64,000 nucleotides of DNA from Azadirachta indica (taxonomy: Eukaryota; Streptophyta; Magnoliopsida; Sapindales; Meliaceae). Under the pieces are notes generated by a model, which searched no databases, was not told the DNA's origin, and saw only the letters and a program-made list of their open reading frames with translations. Shown in pieces: positions 1 through 9,394 of this stretch. The translations under genes were made by a program, and so were the position numbers. The stretch spans positions 1,695,182 to 1,759,181 of the forward strand of contig CM040445.1 of assembly GCA_022749755.1 (NCBI GenBank). Direction: 5' to 3'. Each line of letters begins with the position of its first letter. Position 1 is the first letter of the stretch.

Positions 1-1890
1 GGATTCTTTCATTATCGGGCTCGCGTCAGTTTTTAAGGTGCTTGTTAATTATGTCATTGTCCTCTATGTCCCTAATATATGCCCATGGCTGTCACTTTGC
101 TACACTACTCCAGACACAGCCCAGACATTTGTCCACGACTGTGATTCTACTTCCGCTAGAGATTTCATTTGAGTCCTTACAACTAAATTCCGTTGATTGA
201 TTTCGTCTAATAAAATAATTTCATTTTTAATATCAAAATGACCTTTTTTTTTTTTTTTTCAAAAACTGAAACAAAACGGTGAAATCAAACAATTAACTCA
301 AATTGTATTTTTATGAATTTGATAGAAAGAGATGAATAAAATTTTGATAAATCAAATTTGATAGAAAGAGAAAAATAAGATTAAACTGTATCAAACTAGT
401 AGAATAGTGAAGTTTTACAGAAGGTTAAGGACTAAACTGAAATTTCCGCTGTTGTGCACTTTGCTATCTTGATTGGTCTTGTGACATGGAATGTATCAAA
501 CTCTCAGGCCGCAGGCCTAACAAGGCCTATATGAACATTGAAGCCCATAACCATGCCCAGTGGGCTAATTTTATGTCAACTTTTCATTGAATTAGGGGCC
601 ACGACGTCGGCCGGCGCTTTAAATTGCGCCCAATGCCTCCCTCCATTTCTACAGTGATATCTTGATTTGATTGATCGCCGTTGTTACCATTATTTTACTA
701 TTTCTATCATCGATAGACCCAATATTGCATTATTGCAACTTTTGCCAAAAGGAAATGAAAATGTCCAACTACATCCCACGAAAATTGAAATCGTCGTAGG
801 CTTAGGATTCTTCCATCATTCTAAATTCTAATCCTAAGTCCAAGCATACAACTTTATTTAAATTTTTTTTTAAAAAAGAAAAAGTACACAACATAATTTG
901 GTACCATAACAAATTAGCAATGATGTCGTCCCTATGCGCATAATTATAACAACCAGACTTCAGGATAAACTCATCTAATAAGAAAAAAAAAAATTCAGGA
1001 TAAGCCTGCGTTTCTAAACTGTGGTAATTAAATATTTCTGTTATGTAATAAAATATTTTTAAAATTTGTTCTCATGTTTTATAAAATTTTAAAGTATAAG
1101 CGTAAATTATGAAGTATAATAAAAGAATTTAGAAGATTACCAGGGAAATTAAAATGAAAGAATTGTACCATATATCAGCATGCATAATAATCCTAGAGGA
1201 TAAGTCCCGAATTCAGACACAAAACATCCATAGCCATTAGCCAAGTCACAGACGCCACAGTGTTAAGTGTTAATGTTACGCGTAGTTGACACTTCCACAA
1301 TCCTTAGCACTTAAGAAAACAATGAAAAAAGCAATTAATTTAATTCCATGTGTGAACTCAAAACTCATTCGATCAGTGATGGAAGCTCCTAGAAGACCTT
1401 CCAGAAAAGGCACAAAAATGAAAAAAGGAAAAATCAAAACACTACCACTCACTAACCCCACGATCTAACTCCACTCTTTACTCTCTCCTCTTCCCCTTCC
1501 GCCACGTCACCTCCTCAAACCGCGTTTCTGCCGTCATATCTCTCGTATTCGCTCAACTAAAAATTCAATTTCTCTCTCTGTTTTCTTCCATTTTTTTTTT
1601 TTAAATTAAATTTTACTTCAATCTCTTTGTGACTTTCTACTTTGACAAATCCACACGCAATCTTATTAGTACTAATCGCTATCTGCTCTCTTTCTAAGAA
1701 ATTTCTCATTTCCTTACTCGCCTTATTTAACTCCCTTCTTCTTCACTGATTCTCTCCCTCTCGTATCACCAAACCCTTTCATTTCTTCTGTTTTTTACTC
1801 CGTTTTGTACCTTGTTTTTCCATTCCGTTTGATACCCATATCGTTATTTCTTGTGTTTTTAATAGTTTTTGAGGTGAATTAGTGTTTCGG
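1..1890. other. Intergenic DNA and 5' region of the NRP gene
   Basis: I see no convincing coding gene here. The stretch is AT-rich with a poly(T) run at about 243-260 and a short direct repeat (an 18-base unit at about 315-332 and again at 354-371). The last 400 bases are rich in pyrimidines (many TCTC and TTCTT runs), as is usual for plant promoters and 5' leaders, and lead directly into the ATG of the DCD-domain gene. Short open frames at 1276-1468 on both strands have no recognisable protein features. Confidence 0.6.
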
Positions 1891-3460
1891 ATGGAGAACA
1901 ATCAGCAATCTTTTTGGCAATTCAGTGATCAACTGAGGCTGCAAGCTTCGAACTTGGCTAATCTTTCGCTCAACGATTCGATTTGGAGTAGTAATTACGG
2001 GTCAAAGCGGCCGGATGAGCGGAGGAATTTTGATATCAGAGTCGGCGGCGAAGTGAATTCATTCTCTAACAGTTTGAAGCCGGCAAAAGGATCTGATTTT
2101 AATGCATTCAACGATGGATATAAGATGGGAATTAGTAATAATCTCAATGATATCAACGATATCGGCTTAGGTCCGATTAGTCAAATTGTTGGCTCTGGTT
2201 CTCAGAAGAATGTTGGTATAAATGGCGGATTCAACAAAGGGATATATTCAAAGCCGGGAAATTTTGGTATTAGCAGTATCAATAATAACAATTATATGAA
2301 TGTAAATGTGAAGGGGATTAAAAATAAGGAAGAAAATGATCATCATCATATTCACCATGGAAGCAAAGGTGGCAAGAAGAACAGCAACAAGAAGAATAAT
2401 AATAATATTAACAAAGATGGTGAAAATAATAATGAAAATAAGGAGACTAAGACCGATAAGAGGTTCAAAACACTGCCGCCATCGGAAGCTTTGCCGAGGA
2501 ATGAGACGATTGGTGGCTACATCTTCGTCTGCAACAACGACACCATGGCTGAGAATCTCAAAAGACAGCTCTTTGGTATGTTCTGTATTCTATTTTCTAT
2601 TTCCTTTCTGTTCTTAATAATTTTTCTGATTGACCTGTGATTCCTGGAATTTCTGAACTGATTTCAAGCATAGAAAGTGGATCATAAGATTAGGACCGTA
2701 AATTTATATTCCGATTTTCTTAATATATAATTGAAGAATAAAATGGGTTAATTTAAAAAATTCATGTTGTTTTTCATTTCTTATTTTTGAGATGATTAAT
2801 TTTAACTTTCTTTTGATTGTTTCAGGTTTGCCACCACGTTACAGAGATTCAGTGCGTGCTATAACCCCTGGATTGCCCCTTTTCCTGTACAACTATTCCA
2901 CCCACCAGCTCCATGGAATTTTTGAGGTTTGTAGTTTTTTCACTTCGCTTTCCGTTTGTATTCTAATAGTATAATTTTGTGCTTATTTAAGCAATTTGCT
3001 GATTATTTCTGACGTATATTCTGTTCAGGCTGCAAGTTTTGGAGGAACAAACATTGATCCAACAGCCTGGGAAGACAAGAAATGCCCAGGTGAATCGCGT
3101 TTCCCGGCTCAGGTAATTATCATTTCTCTGTTTTGGAAGCATAGCAGATTGTTTAACTATTGCAATTGAGAAGAATATAGGCTCACTTGTTTTTTAACAT
3201 TTTGTTTGTGATCAGGTCCGAGTTGTTACAAGGAAAATTTGTGAGCCTCTTGAAGAGGACTCCTTCAGGCCAATTCTCCACCACTATGACGGCCCCAAGT
3301 TCCGCCTGGAGCTAAATGTCCCAGAGGTAATTTCATATTTGCCATAAATAAAATTAAAATATACTGCAATCCAATATACACAATTTGTTCTGATTTATCT
3401 TCTTGTTTGATTTTACAGGCACTTTCACTCTTGGACATATTTGATGAGCAAAATCCTTGA
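1891..3460 (+). CDS. NRP: DCD-domain asparagine-rich protein (NRP type)
   Basis: Five coding exons (1891-2575, 2826-2926, 3029-3112, 3216-3326, 3419-3460) encode 340 aa. The start is the ATG at 1891; the codon at 1882 in the same frame is GTG. The N-terminal half is low-complexity and Asn/Gly/Lys-rich, with a HHHIHH stretch. The C-terminal third (about residues 206-335) is a Development and Cell Death domain, with GGYIFVCN, a GLPPRYRD-like turn, LFLYNYSTHQLHGIFE and a RFPAQVRV segment. NRP proteins of this architecture respond to ER and osmotic stress and pathogens and feed into programmed cell death signalling; in Arabidopsis this corresponds to At5g42050. All introns are GT-AG and the reading frame closes cleanly at TGA. 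The family call is firm; the stress role is inferred from the family. Confidence 0.93.
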
Positions 3461-4847
3461 ATCGATACACAACACACAAAAGCTTACAGATACGAGTACC
3501 AATTAGCCAAGATAATATAAAAGAATTGAAAGAAATAGGGTTTGGCATTAGTATATTCAAAAGTTAGATCGAGTCTGGGGGGGGAAAGTATGGGAGGTGA
3601 TATGCATACGGCCTTCTTGATGTAAACATTTTGTGAGAAGGCTGTTGTGGTTGTCCTTTTTGTTCTTCTGCTTGGCCTATACATGAATAAGGAGTACAAA
3701 TAATATAAAGCTCAAACTTTTGTAATGTTTTAAGTTTTTGATGTTATACTGTTGGAATTTGCATATATAAATGGATGCAATATAAGCTATTATATGGTTT
3801 CTGAATGTTCCTTTTTGCCCATGCCCATGTGTTGAAATTGTCTCGTTCACAGGTTTTTAATTGGGTTTCAATTCTAAGAGGGGAATCAACAGTCGAGAAA
3901 GAAGTTCTGTGGGAGTTAAATGATGGCTGAGAGAGAAGGTGGGGTGGTTGAGAATTCCCCGTAAAGTTGTAGACTATTTCTGGGAGGTTGGGTGGTTAAG
4001 CTTTCAGCCATTGAACTTGAAATCCAAGAAACAAAAGTTGGGTGGTGTGCAATCTTTCTCGAAAAGTCTTTACCAAACACAACAAATTAAATTTTACAAT
4101 AGTCATACTAAACATCGCAGTTTCGTGGACTTCTTCAAAGGCCAGTGATTTATTTCTGTTACTTAATATTATTATATCATAGATTGCCACAAGTCCGTCA
4201 GAAGAAAAAAAGGGTATAGTTTTGAATTGTTCAAAGAGGTCAGTCATGTCGCATTGGTTTACTTTACCATCTTTTCAGATTGAAATCTGAGATTTCCTCG
4301 CAAATCTCGCATGTGGTGATAGAATTTCCTGTATAGCTTGTGACATCCTTCCAACTGTTGGTGGGAGAAAAATGCAAGTTAAAAATCACGTGACAACACG
4401 TTGTCATTGCTTGTTCAAAGAAAGTTAGACATTTATTGCGTAATGCATACGTAGCCAAATATCTAAGCATTAACATGCGTTTCTGTCTGTCATCCTGTTT
4501 GTTGCCGTGGATGAAAGTCAGTCAGTATTCAATGAATAACATGTAAAGTTGTAAAATATCCTGAAGCTGAACTAAACGCTAACCCACCGAAAAAGTTTCC
4601 GGAAACAGAACGACAGTAGTAATATAAATAATACGACGATGAGTAGGACAAATTATAATTCATGCACCCATAGGTATTCGTTTACTTGCTCTGGTATAAA
4701 ACAAATTAGCAGTGCGAAGATTAAAAAACTATTTAAGTAAAGAAAATTTCTTAACTTATTGTTGTATTCCTGTGGATCTCTTAATTTGTTTGTCCGTCGG
4801 TAAGTACTAAGTACAAACTTTACAAACGGAATTCATTGTTATTTGAA
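3461..4847. other. 3' UTR of NRP gene and intergenic DNA
   Basis: Roughly the first 300 bases are the likely 3' untranslated region of the NRP gene. The remainder contains no gene I can recognise; the open frames at 3939-4148 and 3996-4476 lack domain features and plant-like codon structure. Confidence 0.5.
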
Positions 4848-4919
4848 GGGTTCATAGCTCGGGGGTAGAGCATTTGACTGCAGATCAAGAGGTCACCGGT
4901 TCAAACCCATTTGGGCCCT
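4848..4919 (+). tRNA. tRNA-Cys (GCA), probably degenerate
   Basis: The 72-base cloverleaf reads as tRNA-Cys: the anticodon loop has CTGCAGA with anticodon GCA, and the acceptor arms are GGGTTCA and TGGGCCC with discriminator T. Compared with the plant tRNA-Cys consensus it is damaged. Two of five T-stem pairs are mismatched (ACCGG against CCATT), the conserved A14 of the D-loop is G, and two acceptor pairs are G-T wobbles. The internal B-box (GGTTCAAACCC) is intact, so it may still attract Pol III. It could be a low-scoring functional gene, but a pseudogene is more likely. Confidence 0.6.
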
Positions 4920-5445
4920 TTCTTAATTATTAGTATTTTTTAACTTATTTTATGCGATTTTCATCGGTGTTGAACCTAACTTAATGCACCCCAAAATTTT
5001 CTATTATATACCAGCGACTTTGGGCCCTTTGGATCGCAACACCTTAAATTGCTCCCTAATATCTTTCATATTCCACTCTCATTGAGAAGATATATATAAT
5101 ATTCAGGATTTTTAATGGATGTAATGAGAACTTGATTGTTCTTTGAACATCACCCTAGTAACAAATCCAAACATTCATAAATTATATACCCTTGACGGAA
5201 ATTTGGATTTGGCCAATACGAATCAAATGGTATCTTTTGCTATTTCTTTATTTTATTTACTAATACAATTTTCCATTTCTTTCGTGACTCGAAAAGTCAA
5301 AATCATCAGATAAAGTATGCGTTACAAATTCACTGATATTTCTTTTTATAAAAAAACACATATACATAAGTTACAAAATCACTTGCTATTCTTTCATAAC
5401 CCAGAAACAAAAATAACACAAAATATTATGAGACAAATTACAAAT
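4920..5445. other. Intergenic DNA
   Basis: AT-rich spacer between the tRNA-Cys locus and the stop codon of the minus-strand glutaredoxin-like gene. Its right part should hold that gene's 3' UTR. I see no other feature. Confidence 0.5.
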
Positions 5446-6558
5446 TTACCACTGAGAGCAAGCAGGACAATGAATCAACCCATTTTCATTACACTTACCA
5501 CACCTCTCCTTCTCGCCATTCACCAAAACCTTGCAACTTCCACCGCAATCCAAACACGGCACAAACCTCGCACCCCCACATCCTTCGCACGCTTGCCTCC
5601 CTATCCCTATTTTCACACGTGCCGCCCTCAGTATTCTACCGAGTTTACCCGACTCGTTCAACTCAGTCAACTCGTCAGCTCCTCCGATATATCTTCCCTT
5701 CACAAAAACCCTAGGCACGCTCGCTTCTTCCCCAACCAAATCTTTCAGCTCGTTCAGGAAATCCCCATGCAGCGACACGTCTCTCTCGTCCGTCACCACG
5801 TTGTTCACCTCAAAGATGCTACGGACTCGGCTGCAGTCCTCGAACGTGCGGCGTACTCCCCTCAACGACGTCGTGTAGACCACCAGTGAATCCGCTCCCC
5901 CCGGCGGACACTGCTCCGGAAAATCACTCAGCGGGTCCCGCCTCAGCTTGTCGTAATTTGCTTGCCTGCCTTCTTTTTCTCTCTCCATTCTGTCTCTGAC
6001 GATAAATATATTATCCTTCACAGATTTAAACCCTTCTCCCTCTTCTGTTCTCGCAGCTGCCTCAACTTGAGATTCAGCATTTGTCAATTTATTCTTTTCT
6101 TTCGTATCACTCCGCATGGACTCAGTTTTCCTCAAATCTTTTGCGGGTTTTGGAGATAGCTTCTCGTCGAGCTCTTCAAGCGTGTGAAAAGAAAAGCTCT
6201 TACGTGGTTGGCTCCGGTTTTGCTTTTTTATGGGTACGCTGACGTTGGCCAGTTTCGGTGGCGTCGCGGCAGCAGCGGCGATAGTTCCGTTATTATTATT
6301 ATTAATACTTGGCTTGAGGTCTTCAAGTGCTTTTCTAACTTCATCCCATGAATGAGGAGCTTCACTTTCGAACTTGTTAAGCTTTTCCAGAATCGGAGCC
6401 GGCACGTGCGTGGGCTTTTCTTGTTGTTCTTGAGTTGTGTTGTCTGCAGTGAGCCATGGCTCTTGTATGGCGTTGATATCGAAGACTGCGAAACTCGCCG
6501 GAGCTGGGCGGTAGATATCGATGGTGGCCTCAATCCGTTTAGATGACGCGCAGCCCAT
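5446..6558 (-). CDS. Glutaredoxin-like protein with C-terminal CxxC zinc cluster
   Basis: Intronless 370-aa protein. It begins MGCASSK, a classic N-myristoylation signal with an adjacent palmitoylatable Cys, so it is probably membrane-anchored. Residues 1-220 are low-complexity and Lys/Glu-rich. Residues about 223-316 form a glutaredoxin fold: VVYTTSLRG beta strand, VPRVFVKG with the cis-Pro, and GGADEL glutathione-binding turn. The usual CPYC/CGFS active-site pair is absent; the position reads TTSLRGVRRTFEDC. Residues 324-367 hold four CxxC motifs (CEGC, CLDC, CGKC, CPAC), resembling a DnaJ-type zinc finger. This is the plant At5g39865/At3g28850/At4g10630 glutaredoxin subfamily, whose substrates are unknown. 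Codon 1 is the only sensible start because of the acylation motif. Confidence 0.92.
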   Translation of the reverse strand: MGCASSKRIEATIDIYRPAPASFAVFDINAIQEPWLTADNTTQEQQEKPTHVPAPILEKLNKFESEAPHSWDEVRKALEDLKPSINNNNNGTIAAAAATPPKLANVSVPIKKQNRSQPRKSFSFHTLEELDEKLSPKPAKDLRKTESMRSDTKEKNKLTNAESQVEAAARTEEGEGFKSVKDNIFIVRDRMEREKEGRQANYDKLRRDPLSDFPEQCPPGGADSLVVYTTSLRGVRRTFEDCSRVRSIFEVNNVVTDERDVSLHGDFLNELKDLVGEEASVPRVFVKGRYIGGADELTELNESGKLGRILRAARVKIGIGRQACEGCGGARFVPCLDCGGSCKVLVNGEKERCGKCNENGLIHCPACSQW

Positions 6559-6730
6559 TTCGTAAAGTTTGATATATTTTCAAGCTGTGTATTTCAGGAT
6601 TTTATGGAGGGAGTGTGAGGGAAGGAGACAGAGGTTCAGTTTTTTTGATGTGGCTGCAGTGGTGCGTGATAGGCTAGCCGCAGAGGTTTATCTACCGGTA
6701 ATAACATTCAGATCCCTTGGGAATTCACAT

Positions 6731-6737
6731 TTTTATA
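6731..6737 (-). promoter_or_regulatory. TATA-box candidate for the glutaredoxin-like gene
   Basis: The minus strand reads GCTATAAAAA here, about 173 bases upstream of the ATG at 6558. Distance and sequence suit a plant TATA box, but no transcript start data are available. Confidence 0.35.
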
Positions 6738-6989
6738 GCTGAGGATCTAGTTTTTATATTTATGACAAATAGGTCTCAATCCTGGCGTACATTTTGCTTT
6801 CAATCGCAATTTAGGAGAGATTAACTTCAATACTCGAAAAATTAACTTTCACAAACACAAAAAAAAGAAAAAAAAAAGATTTGAACATTTAATTTTAGGC
6901 TGAGTTAAGAGTTGAGTGCCATCGAACTAAACGTTGATTAAATACTATAATATCAAAATATGATATGTATAATTGACCGTCAATTGTTT

Positions 6990-7029
6990 GGGGGTGGGGG
7001 GGGATGTGGTGGGGGCGGGGCGCGGGGGG
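6990..7029 (+). repeat. G-run tract with G-quadruplex potential
   Basis: Forty bases contain at least five runs of four or more G separated by 1-8 bases, in otherwise AT-rich spacer DNA. The arrangement meets the usual pattern for a G-quadruplex on the plus strand. Confidence 0.7.
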
Positions 7030-8350
7030 AGTTCAATTTACTATAAATAAATTATTATATTTTTCCTTATAAAAATGAAAATATAAGATTTTAGGGATTG
7101 GGATGTTATTATATAATTCGTTTATCTGGTTCTGGAAGTGTGGATGGATGATAATACTAAATATAAGCCATAAGATGAGGTGTGGTGGAAAAAATAGCCA
7201 GGTGGACTTATATTGGATCCTTAGAATAGTGAGTGGCCGGTTTAGGACTTTGTGGTGGCGGGGCGATGGGAATGATTGTTGTAGGCTTTTGGGTAAGAAG
7301 CTCATATAATCTTGTGAAGTATGATTTATGTGGATTAAATGAAGATGAGCAAATAATTAGTATTGGGCATTAATTTGTCAATTCACTTCCTTCTCGTCAT
7401 TTATCGTGCTTATTGTTACGGACAGCCTAAATAGAGTGAGGTCGTGACATTGTATGCTTCAATTAACAGAGGTTTTTATTGTCATTATCTCTTACATACA
7501 AGATCTAATAACTATTACAAGACAACATTGTAATTACTATTACAACTCGATATTGTAAGATTGGTTTAACACAAGTAAATTTATATATTTTATTCTCATT
7601 TATTATTAATTAAATATATTTGATCATGTGAAAACTTGGATTAGCATTGCATTGGTTGAAGATAAAGTGGACGCGCTATATAATTGTCTTAGGTTGATTG
7701 AGTCCAAACTGCTAGAAACTGTTTCATGGGCTTGGGCGAGCCCAAAATCAAAATTTTAAGCTTTCTCTTCTACAGTTGGCGCGGGCATCCAAACACAATG
7801 CAAACATACCGTCAACAACAACAGTTGTGCAACACGCACAAATTTGTCCCCTTAGAAAGAGTTTTTGCTTCAAGACATTTCAAAAGAAGACAGAAGGAAA
7901 GTAAAATTTTTGTCCCGAATTTTAGATGCCTATAAATTTACGAGGGAATCCAAATCCAATCCAAGCACACAGACACGGGTAACTCAAAAATCAGAATGCA
8001 CACCCCCTGGCCTTGGCCCTGAATTTTGAATGGCTCTGCTTCTAATATGTCTGTTTCCTTGTATTATTTTTAATCGACCAAGCTACCGTTTATTCTATTC
8101 TTTTGCATTGGATCATTATCAGAATTTTTCTTAAATAATCCTAGCAACGGTCTACTATCACATGGAGCCGATTAATTTTTTTGAAAAAATACACAGACTG
8201 TGTATGTCATTTCTGACTCACCGCAATTGTCTCTCCACTAATTTTCTCTTTGCCAAGATTCCACAGTTTAAATAGACGCTGAAACAAGAGCTTCTGCCGT
8301 CAACTGAAAACTTTGTAACAAACAAAGGTGGAAGTATTTTCAGAGTTTTA

Positions 8351-9007
8351 ATGGGAAATTGCTCCTTCAAAGGGATAGCTGACTGTTCCCCGAATTTCGT
8401 CCGGGTTTTAACGGATTCCGGGAGTGTACTGGAATTCAGGAGCCCTAAATTAGCTGGAGAAGTCCTGCAAAGTTATCCAGGGTATGGGATTTTTCTGCGA
8501 GGACACGCTTCCTCACCTCTGGCTGGGCATGAACGCCTGATTAGCGGCCAGCTTTACTACCTTCTTCCTTTGAAGAAAGAGAATGTGCTTTGTGAGAGTA
8601 TGGTGAGAAAGCAAGTGCAACATGTAAAGGTTGCAGAGAAGCTAGACGTGGGGTGGATAGAGCATCCGGTTGAGCCACCAAAGATGTCATCTGCAGATTT
8701 TGTGGAGAATTTGGCGACTGGGTCAGCTCTCGAAGTGCTGCCATCGCAAAGGAATGGAGTTTGGAAAGTCAAGTTGGTGATTAACACTAAGCAGTTGGAG
8801 GACATTCTGTCAGAACAAGTTAATACCGAGTCGTTGATTGAGAAAATGAGAATGGCCGCAACCTCAGCTAGCCTCACACCGCGGAGAAGCAAGAGCTCCT
8901 GGGCAGTGGGTTGGAAGCCGGCGTTTTCCAGTGTTTTCAAGGTGCCCATAATTGATATTGGGAAACAAAAGCGTGGTTCTTTGTCAGCAAATTGTTATGG
9001 TAGTTAG
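8351..9007 (+). CDS. PADRE (DUF4228) domain protein
   Basis: Intronless 218-aa protein starting MGNCSFKG, which is a potential N-myristoylation start (Gly2) with Cys4. It shows the DUF4228/PADRE pattern: an N-terminal strand pair (VRVLTDSGSVLEF), a PKLAGEVLQSYPGYGIF segment, and an ISGQLYYLLPL motif at about residues 58-75 that is diagnostic for the family. A variable central part and a Lys/Ser-rich C-terminus (residues 175-218) follow. PADRE proteins are induced by pathogen and abiotic stress in plants; their biochemical role is unknown. The gene converges with KELP, whose stop lies about 390 bases downstream on the other strand. Confidence 0.9.
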   Translation: MGNCSFKGIADCSPNFVRVLTDSGSVLEFRSPKLAGEVLQSYPGYGIFLRGHASSPLAGHERLISGQLYYLLPLKKENVLCESMVRKQVQHVKVAEKLDVGWIEHPVEPPKMSSADFVENLATGSALEVLPSQRNGVWKVKLVINTKQLEDILSEQVNTESLIEKMRMAATSASLTPRRSKSSWAVGWKPAFSSVFKVPIIDIGKQKRGSLSANCYGS

Positions 9008-9394
9008 GGCATAATTTTGTTCTGCGTTTTATATTCTAGGAGTTCTAGGATGCTTTTGAGTGTCCGTGAATGATATGTATATATGTTGAAGGAAAATGGA
9101 GATCATCGCAATTGATCAAATGTGTGTTTATCACCACAATCTTCACAATAACACCGCATTAAAAGTCTTAATACACGATTATATTAATCAGAAAATTCAA
9201 ATAATTTCTAACAGATAATATGCTGTCGCTCAACAATGAGTGGTGATCAAAAACATCTCTTGTGCCAAAAAGATCCATATGGGAGCCCCAAAAACTAGTG
9301 CACATTCCGTAATTACAACTACCAAGGAGAGCTTATCATTCAGACAGTATGCATTTCAAAAAAGCATTGATAATACAAGTCCCCCGATGATCTC
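9008..9394. other. Convergent 3' spacer
   Basis: This 387-base spacer between the stop codons of the PADRE gene and KELP probably consists of the two facing 3' UTRs. I see no other feature. Confidence 0.5.

Larger units (their letters stand above)
6559..8350. other. Divergent intergenic region between GRX-like and PADRE genes
   Basis: This 1.8-kb spacer lies between two divergently transcribed genes and should contain both promoters. It holds a TATA-like box for the minus-strand gene (6731-6737) and a striking G-run tract (6990-7029). An open frame at 7103-7309 has no recognisable domain. The rest is AT-rich, with nothing I can name. Confidence 0.5.

Noticed and set aside
2336..2617. Second-frame 93-codon ORF inside the NRP gene
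   Set aside because: Frame shadow of the Asn/Lys-rich exon 1.
7103..7309. 68-codon frame as a small gene or transposon coding remnant
   Set aside because: No recognisable domain, no neighbouring TIR or LTR, and the frame fits chance expectation.
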